Of a stretch of DNA of 64,000 nt, positions 10,101 to 20,079 are shown one piece after another. Within the stretch, counting starts at the first letter, position 1; every line of letters starts with the position of its first letter. The notes beneath the pieces are model-generated. The model did no database searches and had not been told where the DNA came from. It saw only the letters and a list, made by a program, of their open reading frames with translations. Both the position numbers and the translations under genes were made by a program. The stretch covers positions 14,321,960 to 14,385,959 of the forward strand of contig OX637333.1 in NCBI GenBank assembly GCA_951799405.1. Reading direction: 5' to 3'. This DNA comes from Agapetus fuscipes. Lineage: Eukaryota; Arthropoda; Insecta; Trichoptera; Glossosomatidae.

Positions 10101-13100
10101 CTGCTGCCCCTATTGGTTCCCCGATGTCTTGAACAACCTATGTACCTACCTATTTTTTTTTATACTGAAGAATTATCTCATGTTTTTTTTTTTTTTCAAA
10201 AGGAGCTAAGTACTGTAAAAAAAAATACCCAAAAGGGTGCGCGCGGGGCCCCCTCCGGTGGCCCCGCGGGGCCCCTCGGGCCTTGGGGCCCTGTCCGCTG
10301 CGGGCACTGCGGACCCCCCTTAAACTGGCACTGCTTCTATCTATCTACTATATTATAAAAAGGCAACGGCCTCCCCATACAAAATTGATGTGCGTTAATA
10401 GTTAGCTAACTGAAGAACTCCTGAACAGATGCACATCATATTCACAACAAATATTATTCAGAATTTCGGATGTGCAACTGCATCATTAAAAGTTTTAAAA
10501 TTGTTGTTTTTTCAATAAATAAACATGATCGATTACAGCACCTTTTTGTGTTAAACCAAAACAAGCACACAAACATGAAATTTGAATTTGGAACACATTC
10601 GGAATAAAAACCTAACAAATAAAAATGTGCTTTATTTTGAACACATTACAAATCCTACGGATTTTATAGGTAGGTACTTTTATTAGCCTACCAAGATCCT
10701 ACAATAATAATATTATTCTTATAAAATTTGAATTTGGAACACATTCGGAATAAAAACCTAACAAATAAAAATGTGCTGTATTTTGAACACATTATAAATC
10801 CTACAGATTTTATAGGTACTTTTATAAACCTACCAAGATCTTGCAATAATAATATTATTCTTATGAAATTTGAATTTGGAACACATTCGGAATAAAAACC
10901 TAACAAATAAAAAAGTGCTTTATTTTGAACACAATTATAAATCCAACAGTTTTTATAGGTACTTTTATTAACCTACCAAAATCCTACAGAATATGTATAT
11001 CAAATGCATGCCCACAAACAAACACGTGTAGTTCGCGCCTACCTTCTTTAACTTTTGCCGACCTTCCCTGACACAGGGGTGACATTGGCAAAGTGAACCA
11101 TTTTTTACAGTATAGGTGGTCAGCCTCATACCAACGTATAAGCCAACTATTAAAACATTAACTTTTATAATTCATATTTAATGCATGACGCCAAGCAGAA
11201 ACAAGTGAGTTCGCGCTTACAAATGTTGCATGTATACCGACTCACAAATTAAAATCTAAACCACAAATAAACATAAGCCCAGCAACTTTTACCGACCTTT
11301 TCTGAAACAGGGGGAACATTGGTTAAGTGAACCATTTTTTACAACATGGGTGGTCGGTCTCATACCAACCTAATAAGTCAAGGAATTTGAGTTTGAAAAA
11401 TCCTTAAACAACGTTAATCTTAATGTAAAATCTAAAGTTGCAAAAAAAGGTCTTAAATGATTCAAATTCAATGCATACCCACAAGCTGGAAAATTTAATT
11501 TCGCGCTCTATATGATTGTTGCATTTGATGTTTTAAATATCATTACTCTTGCTAATGACCTGAAACTTGAAGGTCGAAAGTACTCGAGGCGGATAATATT
11601 AATTATTGTGAAAAAAAAACTACGTTTATGAAAAAAATATTTTTATTTTTAATTTAAGTTAATTACTTTTTTATTGATTCTGTAATACCTTTTTCTGGCC
11701 AGGAAAAATAGATAGGCGTATTGCATTTCTGTTCCCAAATCTTCAAACACGAGCAAGAACCTTCTTCGTCATGGAAGATATACATTTCATTATGAAATTA
11801 GATACGATTTCCACGAAACGTTGAAAAATTTGCTATTCTCTTCACAATGGTTCGCAAAATTGGTTTTCAATTCTAAACAAAATATCTAACGATCTTAATT
11901 GATGATGTTGGACACGACTTTGTCGAAACGCTGAAAACCCTGATCTTCTCTTTATCGCGGTTCGCAAAAATAATGTCTACAAAATGTCAAACAATCGTAA
12001 TGAGGTCTGCACATGGATTGGCATAGACAATATTGTTACTTTAGCCGGCCGTCCTGCTAGGGAAAATACAAAAAAAACATTATTTTATTGGTAACTTAAG
12101 ACTGCAGAGTACAAAACTGACATTTATTCGCCTAGACAATAGTTCTCAATTCAAAAATGTTCTAAGTATAAACATAAAATAAAGTATCTACTACAAGTAG
12201 GATTTTAGAAATGTAAGTAAGCTTTTTTAAATACCACACACGGTAAACAAAAGTTAGTACGTACCAACCAGAAGGAGACTGTATTTAAATAAAGCATTTT
12301 AATTGATACCTTCCAGATGGTTCGTTCATACTTTCAATCAAGTTTCATGATATTATGTTTGTTTTAAAAAAAACGCATTTTTTTTAAATGTCCTTCTATG
12401 CGACAATGGTCCTAAACAACCTATAAAAAGTAATGGTTTGCCTTTTCGCGGACGAGCAATGGAAAATGCTCCATTTGCATTACCTTCTGATTTAAGACGT
12501 GTTATAAAGCTAAATCTGCCGTTTTTGTTTCTTACACTTTTTGGTCTTAGCAAAATAGTTACAGTAATGAAAAAAATCAAGAATGTTTATTAATTTTTTA
12601 TCTTAATTATGAAGCTTAAACAAAATATATAACTTAAGAATTGCTACAAAAAAATATATTTAAAAAAACACGTTTTTTTTACATTTTTTTTCGTGTGTGC
12701 TGTATTTTGGAATTTTGTTTTTGCTTTTTAATCACAGAACTATAAATTGTTTAGGTTCCCTTGTGAACATTTTTTTTTATTTTGTCAATAGTTTTTGAGT
12801 AAATATGGAAAAGCTGAAACTACTAAATGAATTAAATTTTAATTAAATCAAAGAACGCAGTTTTTCCATATTTACTCAAAAACTATTGACATTATAAAAA
12901 AAATGTTAAGTACGGAACCTAAACAATGTATAGTTCTGTAATTAAAAAGCAAAAAAAAAAAATCCAAAATACAGCACACACGAAAAAAAAAGCTAAAAAT
13001 ATAAAAAAAATGCGTTTTTTAAATATTTTTTTGTGGTGGCAATTCTTTTAAGGTATTTATTTTGTTCAAGCTTTATAATTAAGATAAAAAAATTAATAAA

Positions 13101-13845
13101 CATGCTTGATTGTTTTCATTACTGTAGCTATTTTGCTAAGACCATAAAGTGTAAGAAACAAAAATGGCAGATTTAGCTTTATAACACGCCTTAATCTAAG
13201 TTGCAAAGATATGTAACATTAGGGATTCACATTATATGCATTTTCACAAGCAGACACGTATGACTTCGTGCTTAAACATGATGCATGTCAACTTACAATA
13301 TTAAGACCCAAATCTCAAATGAATATACACCCTGAAAATCTTGCCAAACTTCCCTGCAACAGGGGTGACATTGGCGGCTGACAACCCATGATGTAGAAAA
13401 TGGTTCACTTTGCCAATATCACCCCAGTTTTAGGGAAGGTCAGGAAAAGTTGCAGGGTGTATGTTCATTTTAATTTTAAATATAAGTGGAAGCACCGCAA
13501 TTGTGCTTTTTTATGTCTGGCCTTACCGCTCAACAGTTTTAGACCAATTTTTCAGAAAATGTGAATATTTATCTAGAAAAGAATTGTGAATTTTGATTCC
13601 GATTAAATAACAATATTTTTGTGGTTCTGTTGTTGGGTCAATGCTGCCTCTTTTATCTGTGGAAATAAATTGATTCCACATGCACAAATGGCGTTGTAAA
13701 ACTCGCCGGGTACTGCTAGTTATAATATAAATATATACGCAAATTTAACAAGGAAGCAAGTATTCTGTGAGAGAAAGATAGTTTAATGTACTTACTGTTC
13801 CATGAATCCCACCATGATGAGGAACTGGCTCTCTGTCGTTCTCAT
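7112..13845 (-). CDS. Myb/SANT-like Harbinger accessory protein, six coding exons, one phase conflict
   Basis: The product is the DNA-binding partner that brings Harbinger transposase to its ends and into the nucleus. Coding exons on the minus strand are 13845-13796 (start MRTTESQFL), 9190-9058, 8977-8792, 8708-8646, 8018-7926 and 7551-7112 (stop TAA). Exons 1-3 join in phase and give the SANT trihelix pattern: FMEQ|NGDLAK, WANLTNQLN, QWKK|VWADLK, then KKKASRIHRDACATGG, LEERVMQIIG. Exons 5-6 also join in phase: proline-rich, a basic RRRR patch (probable nuclear signal), then a long Q/E/R coiled coil (about 7220-7390). Exon 3 to exon 5 via exon 4 is off by one base if the GTAAGT donor at 8791 is used. 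A weaker donor 11 bp earlier (GTTTTG) would restore phase; a missed microexon or an indel are alternatives. Intron 1 is 4.6 kb because of nested transposons. Confidence 0.75.
7217..7390. repeat. Degenerate CTCCTGCCGCTCTTGC-type minisatellite in coding sequence
   Basis: An imperfect tandem array of CCTCTC/CTTGCC units encodes the Q-E-R-Q-E coiled coil of the Myb-like protein. The complementary frame, a leucine/proline-rich ORF, is a shadow. Confidence 0.6.
7640..7755. repeat. AT-rich simple repeat (AAATT)n
   Basis: Tandem TTAAATTAAATTAAA blocks inside the last intron of the Myb-like gene. No coding potential. Confidence 0.6.
8195..8325 (+). repeat. Short repeat shared with 60905-61020
   Basis: About 110 bp containing GCAAGACCCAGTTGCTGTAAGG and GGTCTTAGGTAAAGG is found again at 60905-61020. 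It may be the distal part of a SINE; function unknown. Confidence 0.5.
8350..8615 (-). repeat. SINE-D, tRNA-derived
   Basis: In reverse, the head reads CCGTAGTCTGGTGGTTAACACT (A box) and GGTTTGAATCCCGGC (B box). The body continues to GGCGCTCTCTTATC at 8350. It lies in intron 4 of the Myb-like gene. The unrelated element end at about 575-620 shares the GGCGC..ACAC..CCAAG..CC end. Confidence 0.6.
9214..9470 (+). mobile_element. Helitron E-type 5' end fragment
   Basis: TATAATATAAAATTCAACGG, then CCTCCCCATAC and GAACTCCTGAACAGATGCAC match the better 5' end at 10344 over about 230 bp. It sits in intron 1 of the Myb-like gene, 24 bp from the exon 2 acceptor. No 3' end was matched to it. Confidence 0.55.
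9627..10333 (-). mobile_element. hAT derivative, 707 bp, with 8-bp target duplication
   Basis: CTTCTATC is duplicated at 9619-9626 and 10334-10341. Termini are CAGGAGCATTTTAAG and, in reverse, CAGTGCCAGTTTAAG. The ends are rich in GGGGCCCC. The interior (9877-10086, reverse) keeps the transposase C-terminal dimerisation motif, PSTAAALKIYQTIMV then ERVFSKLKLTKNDLRS, as in ZMYM/hAT proteins. The N-terminal and catalytic parts are deleted, so it is non-autonomous. The target was a CTAT microsatellite. Confidence 0.8.
10574..10985 (+). repeat. Tandem triplication, unit 140-150 bp
   Basis: Three copies each begin AATTTGAATTTGGAACACATT and end near CCTACCAAGATCCTACA. Small indels separate them. 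No gene. Confidence 0.8.
10993..11390 (-). repeat. Two SINE-A copies in tandem
   Basis: Copy one spans about 10993-11142 (lacking a middle segment) and copy two about 11160-11390. Both run from the TTTAATGCATGC-like tail side to AACCTATAAGTCAAGG on the + strand, so the repeats are in reverse orientation. Confidence 0.7.
12493..13195. repeat. Long near-perfect palindrome, arms about 335 bp
   Basis: The left arm begins GTGTTATAAAGCTAAATCTGCC near 12500; the same sequence returns inverted near 13170-13190. The arms match through TTACTCAAAAACTATTGAC up to a short AT-rich centre near 12840. One transcript through it would fold into a ~330-bp hairpin. Part of the arm resembles 60040-60255. Confidence 0.85.
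13192..13480. repeat. Composite of two SINE-A pieces head to head
   Basis: A reverse copy (13192-13395) stops at GACATTGGC and a + copy (13395-13470) starts at GGCTGACAACCCATG. The same composite form occurs within the related Helitron E copy only as a single + SINE-A (42995). Confidence 0.6.
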
Positions 13846-13858
13846 GTTTGTTTAGGAT

Positions 13859-14264
13859 CTATAAACAAAACATTATTACTTTTGTTATTATACAAAAAAC
13901 AACAGCACATATTAATTACATAGAAAGAATTTCATTTAACAAAGTACAAGGCCAATTATAGGTTTTCAAATAAAAAGTGAATTTTACTTCAGCTGGAATA
14001 TAAAAATATTCTCATCATCCCTTGACTTATAGATTGGTATAAGGCTGACCACCCATACTGTAAAATAATGGTTTACTTTGCCAATGTCACCTAAATCAAA
14101 TCATCTACATGAGGAATGTTAGGTAAGGAATTTGACGTGAAATATCTGCGACAAAACGTTACAGCGTTTGCAATATCTTTTCACCAATACACATGAAATT
14201 TACGTAGGAGACTCATGTAATATAAATTGTACATAAGCAAGATCTTACAAAAATACCCACTTAC
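13859..14264 (-). other. Probable 5' UTR intron of the Myb-like gene
   Basis: On the minus strand a donor ACG|GTAAGTGGG at 14264 and acceptor TTTATAG ending at 13859 bound an intron that ends 13 bp before the ATG. The non-coding first exon would start somewhere between 14265 and about 14420, just inside the right end of the transposon. Its promoter was not identified. Confidence 0.5.
14017..14090 (+). repeat. SINE-A 5' fragment
   Basis: CCTTGACTTATAGATTGGTAT to CCAATGTCACC, then it stops. It lies in the leader intron of the Myb-like gene. Confidence 0.65.
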
Positions 14265-14773
14265 CGTTTTGAAAATAAAAACAAACGCACGATCACGATA
14301 CAACACAAAACGTCAAAAGCACGAGGCGCGAGAGTTGTTGATAGTTGAGCGCTGTGCGCGTGCGCGAAGTCAAATATGGTAGTGCCCAGTGGTGCCAGAA
14401 TTGATAAATAAAAACCAATCTGGAATATTAATCATTTTCATGTAAAAACATTCATATTTTCGTGTAAAAATACACAATTTAAGCACTATTATTAATTCAC
14501 ATAATTGTTTTGCATTACTTTATGTTGAAAATATAATTTAGATATTTTTAAAGACGTTGCGTGTTTCTGTCTAGGAAATTTTTTTTTTGGATGACCGCAC
14601 TTTTCAATTCTGTGTTTACGAAAGCATACGCACAGCATACGCAAATGAAACTTCTAGTAAACGCACAAGACCGGCTGCACGTACTCGCGCTGAAATTGAA
14701 CTTAAATACATTCGATCACGTTTTGCTTTACTCAAGTTTAGCTAAATGTGCAACCCGTACTAGGGGTACTGAT

Positions 14774-15364
14774 TACTTTTTTGAAATTTGATTTTGTTTT
14801 CCATATTTTACCTTTTTAATATTGCAAAATTTCTTTTTTTTTGTATTTTTTGTACACGCTTTTTTCCGACATTTAAAGTTTAAAAAAAAAAATGAAAAAC
14901 ATGCCATGTAGATAAAGTCTTTTTTAAACCTATAACAACAAAACAAATAGTCGAAATATTTTTTTTCATGGATTTTTTCCTTATTTCGCAAACCTTTAAA
15001 ATTCTGTTCAAAATTAATCAGTTTCCCTTTGTTCTTCAAGGGGCTCGGACGTCGGACCTGTGCCGCTTGCTTGTCCAACCTCTCTATCGCACGGTACTTC
15101 TCCCTCACACACGCAGAGCATATGGGTTGAAGGCAATGTGTATTACAAAACATATCCACTCGTCTGCTGTGATTGGAGCCTTAAAAAATAATAATCTAAA
15201 ATATAAATTATTGAAAAGAACGCATTACAACTGTAAAGTCAGAAAATTTCTTTATTTATGTAGTATGTTTTTAACACATGGAATTTATCATCAAAGCGTG
15301 CTGAAAATGACTATTAACATTTAAGATTCACAATACATGTGCGCTCAAATAGATTCAAAACGCA
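14774..15364. other. Unannotated intronic DNA
   Basis: The host intron resumes after the Harbinger end. A T-rich stretch and short ORFs are seen with no recognised domain. Confidence 0.4.
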
Positions 15365-15615
15365 TCTAAATCTAAGTTGCAAATATATGTATCATTTGAG
15401 ATTCATATTAAATGCATTCCGACAAGCAGACACGCATAATTTCGCGCTCACACATGCCGCATGTGGACCTACAGTATAAAAAACCCAATCTCAAATTAAC
15501 ATAAGCCCTGGGACTCTTGCCGACCATCCCTGAAACAGGGGTAACATTGGCAAAGTGAACCATTTTTTACAGTATGGGGGGTCAGCCTCATACCAACCTA
15601 TAAGTCAAGGAATTT
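15365..15615 (-). repeat. SINE-A, near full length
   Basis: Reverse orientation, from TATAAGTCAAGGAA at the right to AATCTAAGTTGCAAA at the left, about 250 bp. Core boxes are well kept. Confidence 0.75.
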
Positions 15616-16148
15616 ATTTTTTACACATAAGTGTAATAATTATCTAGATTTTCAGCAGTAACTTCGTGAAAGTTCATTTTAATACAATAAAATAAAAATT
15701 ACTTTGTTTTAATTCACATGAGTTTATTTTTGGACACGACCAGTTTCGGGAGAAGCAGTACCTCACCTAAGCATGTACGCCACTGCTAGGTAGGTACATA
15801 AATGTTACAGAGCAGTGACTCTTTGGTTTTAGATTTTATTGCTGTGTAAACACTAAAGAAAAATGAAAAAAATCGCGATCAGTTCTATGCGCGTGGATCC
15901 ACATTCCAGCACTCTGGAGGTTAATCTAGAAATTCATAAAAATAACTATGGGTCTATCTCTTTGCTGTCATGACATTCACCGCCAATACATATTCGGTGT
16001 TTTTTACCCACAGCAAATCCGTGGCTCAACTGCCACCTAACGCTAATTTTCCATACAAAAAAATGATTCTTCATGGATCAGGTATGGATTAAATGTGTTG
16101 TGACTGACCCTGACTGTATTGCGTCTACATTATACTTGTATGTATCAG

Positions 16149-16267
16149 GCAAGATCATCAAGCGGCTGGGCTTTGTGAAGACCCTGTCCCTCTGCCTGTG
16201 CTGCTATGCGGTCAGGTTCCTCATGATCTCTCTCATCACGGCGCCCTGGCAGGTGCTACCCATAGAG
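16149..16267 (+). CDS. MFSD6-like transporter, second exon in window
   Basis: The acceptor is TATCAG before 16149 and the donor is GTAACA at 16268. The exon begins with two bases that complete a glycine codon from the previous exon and ends in phase 0. It encodes a cytoplasmic loop SGKIIKRLG, typical of the MFS motif-A region (glycine, then a basic patch between helices), and then a hydrophobic helix ending in APWQVLPIE. In MFSD6 proteins this corresponds to the segment with a conserved tryptophan, LP and E before the next helix. The phase match on both sides supports a real gene. The upstream intron of about 14.2 kb contains the large Harbinger element. Confidence 0.8.
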
Positions 16268-16976
16268 GTAACATTATTTTGTATTATGATTCTACGTTGA
16301 ATATGCAGAGGGAAGATAGCAGCAGACTGTTGTGGTTCATTACTGATAACTGTTCTGCTAGTGCCCTTGTGGGAGTGTATGTATGTGTGAGCGAGATAGA
16401 TAGCAATTAGGTAAGCGTTCACAAATGGTTTATGGCTTGCAAGCTTATGAGTTTGGTAGAAAAGGATAACAATGGGTGACAGGTTGCATCGTCAGTGGGG
16501 GTTGGTAGCATGCTATGACTAGTAGATATAACAACCGCGCCAAAAAAAAAAAAAAATGAAGCCATGTAAAAGTGACGACGCATTAAAAGAAAAATTGTAA
16601 AGTTTTCTAAAATATCCTTAGCCACAATATCTCACATAGTTTTCAAGAAAACAATCACAAACATTCGTTCTCCTTCACAGTTGTTTATTTTGTTCGTTCT
16701 ATACCAGTGCTAAAACGTGTACCCCACATTTCGAAATTAATTTTGAGAGGCTATTTTTGGGATTTCTCTGTGAGTACTAGACACAACAATGGAAGTGTGT
16801 GCATAAAATGCATTTGTATTGGTAAAAATGTGAAAATGAACTTAAGTTCTGCTGCCAGGTTTGCTAGCAAAATTGGGCCACAGCTGATTTCCGCGCGGCC
16901 TGCTACATAACTATGATTTTGGGTATTGGTTGCGCAGATTAATTATCTACCAAATTTTGGGGATATTGCATAGTAG

Positions 16977-17230
16977 TCTGGTCGATAACTCAGTTGGTAG
17001 AAGGGTTGCATTTCATGCCGAGAGCTCGGGTTCGAATCACACTGAGGGTGTCAGAAATGATTTCCCAATTTGGTGTTTATTTCAAACCCAAAATTAAATA
17101 CTGGCTTGGTTTACTCAGCCTTCCAAAAGATGAGTGCCAACACCCTCGGGAGATGGAAAACCCGCACTTCCGCAAAGAAATAAAAAGTTGTGCTCCTGCT
17201 TCTGTGGTTCATTTCAGATTGGAACCAATT
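16977..17230 (+). repeat. SINE-B, tRNA-derived, near full length
   Basis: The head GTCTGGTCGATAACTCAGTTGG (A box) and GGGTTCGAATCAC (B box) forms a tRNA-like RNA polymerase III promoter. The body has GTGTCAGAAATGATTTCCC, GGTGTTTATTTCAAACCC and CTCAGCCTT. Other copies lie at 28.9, 29.85, 40.6, 41.2, 48.7, 60.7, 61.1 and 63.8 kb. Confidence 0.8.
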
Positions 17231-17339
17231 TGAAATATTGTTTCTTAGTGTGCGGACAAATAAAATGCCTTAGTAATTTGGGTGAAGAAAATTATCTAAA
17301 TTTGAAATATATATATTTTTCTATTGTTTTGGCTCTGTA

Positions 17340-17588
17340 TATCTATAATCTAAGTTGTAAAGATATATTAACATTTAAAATTCATATTAAATGCATGCCC
17401 ACAAACAAGCATGTGTAAGTTCACGCTTACAAATGCTGCATGTGTACTTACATATTAAAACCAAACCTCAAATGAACGTAAGCCCTGCAACTTTTGCCGA
17501 CTTACCCTGGAACAGGGGGGACATTGGCAAAGTGAACCATTTTTTACAGCATGGGTGGTCAGCCTCATACTAACCTATAAGTCAAGAG
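17340..17588 (-). repeat. SINE-A, near full length
   Basis: Reverse copy; ends with AACCTATAAGTCAAGAG on the + strand. All core boxes are present. Confidence 0.75.
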
Positions 17589-17610
17589 AGACACAGAATA
17601 GAAAAATTAA

Positions 17611-18171
17611 GGGCCGTTCTTATAAACGCTGGACTAAATATCCGTAAGTAAATCCTCATTTTACTAACGGATGGACGTTAACGGACTGATCTTACCGATG
17701 GTCGTCCTATAAAGCTTTTTTAACCGTTCGTTAGTTCTCAAGAATGCACTCGTATTTTTGATGATTTTTTGCGTGCATTTATGAACATATGTCATCCGTT
17801 TGCTGTCAGAGAAGAAACATAACCTAAAGTTGCGTATGACAAACACGAAAACGAGTGATACAGCCCTATTTTAATGAATTCTCTATCTCTGTCAGAAGAA
17901 ATTATCTTCAACAGGATAGAGCGTAGAAGTCCAATGGCATGCTAAACTCACCGCAAAAAAATAATGCTTTGACAGCTGACCTAACCTCAAACCTTAACAA
18001 ACCGACCGGTATCTACCTGGAAACCGGGGGTCGGCTGTCGGTTAGATCCGCCGGTAAAATTAAACCGAAAATTTACGAACGAATTGTTATAATACAGAAA
18101 AACGAAATTTGTACCAAGTTTCGGTTTATTAGATTTGACATTTAACAAACGGATGTTTATAAGATCGGCCC
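17611..18171. mobile_element. Harbinger-type MITE with TAA target duplication
   Basis: Termini GGGCCGTTCTTATAAAC and, in reverse, GGGCCGATCTTATAAAC; TAA flanks both sides (17608-17610, 18172-18174). Interior non-coding, 561 bp. The TIR differs from both the MITE at 2088 and the large element at 3051. Confidence 0.8.
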
Positions 18172-18363
18172 TAAGAAGGCTTAAATTGAGATAACAAGTG
18201 GAACTACAATTCACATGCAAAGTTATTATTTGTTAGCAGGTACCTACGAGTATGCCAATAACCATTCATCTAATAAGACTGTTTTTTCTATCTTGGAATT
18301 ATTTTTTGTACTGTGTACTATAAAAGAGAATGTGAGAATGAAAGTACAAAAAAGTACAATTAC

Positions 18364-18660
18364 TTAATGGTTCGGACATCTCGAAAGAATGGATGATGAA
18401 TGACTAACGAAGAAAGTGTACAAAGGAAATGTCAGAGGAAAGCGCGGAAGGGGAAGGCCGAGGAAAGAATGGTTAGACCAAATAGGTGAGATTGCGAAAG
18501 AATGGAACCTGCAGAGTGAGATTAAGAGAAGAGTATGTATGAAAAAGGTGATGAATATTGAGGAAATGAAAGTGGTTTGTAAGGACAGAAAAAAGTGGAG
18601 GCGCATCTGCGCAGGTACCGGCCACCCCTAGTGGAACGGCGGCAGGATACAGTACAGTAC
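18364..18660 (+). pseudogene. LINE 3' end: C-terminal tail plus TACAG tail
   Basis: The frame reads WFGHLERMDDE, stop, LTKKVYKG, GKRGRGRPRKEWLDQI, then DRKKWRRIC. This is the end of a non-LTR retrotransposon ORF2, with one in-frame stop. It is followed by a CAGTACAGTACAGTACAGT microsatellite (about 18650-18669), a typical 3' tail of such elements. It is 5'-truncated; the reverse transcriptase is absent. Confidence 0.7.
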
Positions 18661-18934
18661 AGTACAGTGAAGTCTTTATTATTACAGTTTTAAGTACAAA
18701 TTAAAATAAAAGATTAAATCTAAATCATGTGATGTTTTTATTTATTTGTTGTATTCCATCATTTGTACGCTTTTTCCTTGACTTATAGGTAGGGACTGGA
18801 AAATTTCGCGATCGCGATAAAACGAATTTATTCGCGAATTTTGATGTTTTTACGCGAATAACGCGAAATTTGAGGTTTTACGCAAATATCGCGAATTTTC
18901 GTACTTTTGTTAGAAATTGTGCGAAAAAGTAGTC

Positions 18935-19024
18935 ATGTGTCGCTTTTGCAACGCAACTATTTTGTGGGAAAGAAAAGATTCCTGCGAAAACCCTTTGCAA
19001 GGTGCAAAGCACAGGAAAAATGGT
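18935..19024 (+). pseudogene. hAT transposase N-terminal zinc-finger fragment
   Basis: The frame reads MCRFCNATILWERKDS and ends GAKHRKNG. The C-x2-C ... H spacing with I-WERKDS resembles the BED-type finger at the start of CGGBP1-like hAT transposases. The rest of the protein is lost. Confidence 0.5.
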
Positions 19025-19300
19025 CGGTGTTCTAGCCGAGGGGGCCAAGTGGGCTGATCTTTCAACGTTGAAACACGCTAGAACGCTAGACGCGGGGTTC
19101 GATCCCCGCCTGGGTCATTTGACTATAAATTTGACCCTGGTTCAACAAATGTAATTGGGTAATTATAAATTAATAATTAATTAAAATGAACAATACTCGT
19201 AATGAATTTTTCATTAATGATATTTATACCTGTTTCTGGCCAGGCAGAGTAGGTTGGTGAATTGCATTCCTATTCACAAATCTATTTTATTAAAAAAATA
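19022..19300 (+). repeat. SINE-C, tRNA-derived
   Basis: A tRNA-like head has CTAGCCGAGGGGGCCAAGTGG and a perfect T-arm-like GCGGGGTTCGATCCCCGC. The 3' part includes TTTCTGGCCAGG-AGAGTAGGTTGGTGAATTGCATTCC, which recurs near 11690 and 31440. It is inside the hAT element. Not a functional tRNA gene: no anticodon arm can be folded. Confidence 0.55.
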
Positions 19301-19833
19301 AATGATAAGCAGAACTGTCCTGGACATCCAAACAGACTTGAATCGTGACATCAATGAAATAGGAAATACATCAAGGAGTGAAGCTGCTGCTGGATTAGCC
19401 AAGAGCACAACTTGAGGCTTTCATAAAAGCCAACATCTCTCGAAAAAATTAGATAACCCTCATCTAGAGAGAAATTTAATATTTTAAAAGGATATTGCAG
19501 GGTATTCGGAGTGTCATTCAAATATTAATATTTTTTCAATCAATGGTTTTTTGTAAGTTGTAGCTCGTATTGATTCAGATGTTGTTTATTCATTGTTTTT
19601 GAAGGTACATATTGTTGTTTGTATAATAAATTGTAAATATTAGTAAAATTTATAGTTTTTCAATTACATAAACCTTTATTTCGATCAAATCAACCCTAAA
19701 AATTACACCGAATCTCCCCGTTTATCATAAAAAATAACGCGAATTTCCCTGTTTTTGATCAAAAATAACGCGAATTTCCCAAAAAAATAACGCGAATTTC
19801 GCAAAAAATAACACCACTTTTTTCCAGTCCCTA

Positions 19834-20062
19834 CTTATAGGTTAGTATGAGGCTGACCACCCATACTGTAAAAAATGGTTCACTTTGCCAATGTCACCCC
19901 TGTTCCAGGGAAGGTCGGCAAGAGTTGCAGGGCTTATGTTCATTTGAGATTGGATTTTTATATTGTAGGTCCACATGTGTGAGCGCGAAATTATGCGTGT
20001 CTGCTTGTGGGAATGCATTTAATGTGAACCTCAAATGATACATATCTTTGCAACTTAGATTT
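19834..20062 (+). repeat. SINE-A, distal part of interrupted copy
   Basis: Continues from CTTATAGGTTAGTATGAGGC to TTTGCAACTTAGAT. The first 15 bases are on the other side of the hAT insertion. Confidence 0.8.
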
Positions 20063-20079
20063 ATTTATTTTAACATTTA

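Larger units (their letters stand above)
10344..13719 (+). mobile_element. Helitron E copy, 3.4 kb, with nested repeats
   Basis: The 5' end is TCTACTATATTATAAAAAGG. The 3' end is a small GGCGT...CGCC hairpin followed by CGGGTACTGCTAG and then T (13716-13719), the Helitron CTRR|T rule. The 3' 250 bp match 43255-43509. No Rep/helicase coding sequence is visible, so it is non-autonomous. Inside are a triplicated 140-150-bp unit, SINE-A copies and a long palindrome. Confidence 0.7.
3051..14773. mobile_element. Large Harbinger transposon (11.7 kb with nested insertions)
   Basis: A perfect 22-bp inverted repeat, core AGTACCCCTAGTACGGGTT, lies at 3051-3072 and 14752-14773. Between the ends are the two genes that define an autonomous Harbinger: a DDE transposase on + and a Myb/SANT-like protein on -, transcribed convergently. 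Each has a non-coding first exon close to its own end. The size is inflated by Helitron, hAT and SINE insertions in the accessory gene, mostly 9200-13720. The 3-bp target duplication is not clear: flanks read TGA and TTA if the TIR starts at TCAG. The element therefore has all expected parts, but its exact termini are inferred. Confidence 0.7.
18790..19833 (+). mobile_element. hAT element, 1,044 bp, inserted in a SINE-A
   Basis: TAGGGACTGGAAAA ends in inverted orientation, with CTTATAGG duplicated at 18782-18789 and 19834-19841. The target is the start of a SINE-A copy whose first bases are at 18775-18789 and remainder at 19834-20062. The interior is full of ACGCGAATTTCGC-type subrepeats at both ends. 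A BED-finger fragment and a SINE-C are inside. Not autonomous. Confidence 0.85.

Noticed and set aside
16073..16300. 75-codon ORF extending the host exon at both sides
   Set aside because: The extra residues come from intron sequence; splice sites and phases define 16149-16267 only.
19022..19115. tRNA gene candidate
   Set aside because: T-arm is good, but there is no complete anticodon arm, and it is followed by a SINE body inside a hAT element.
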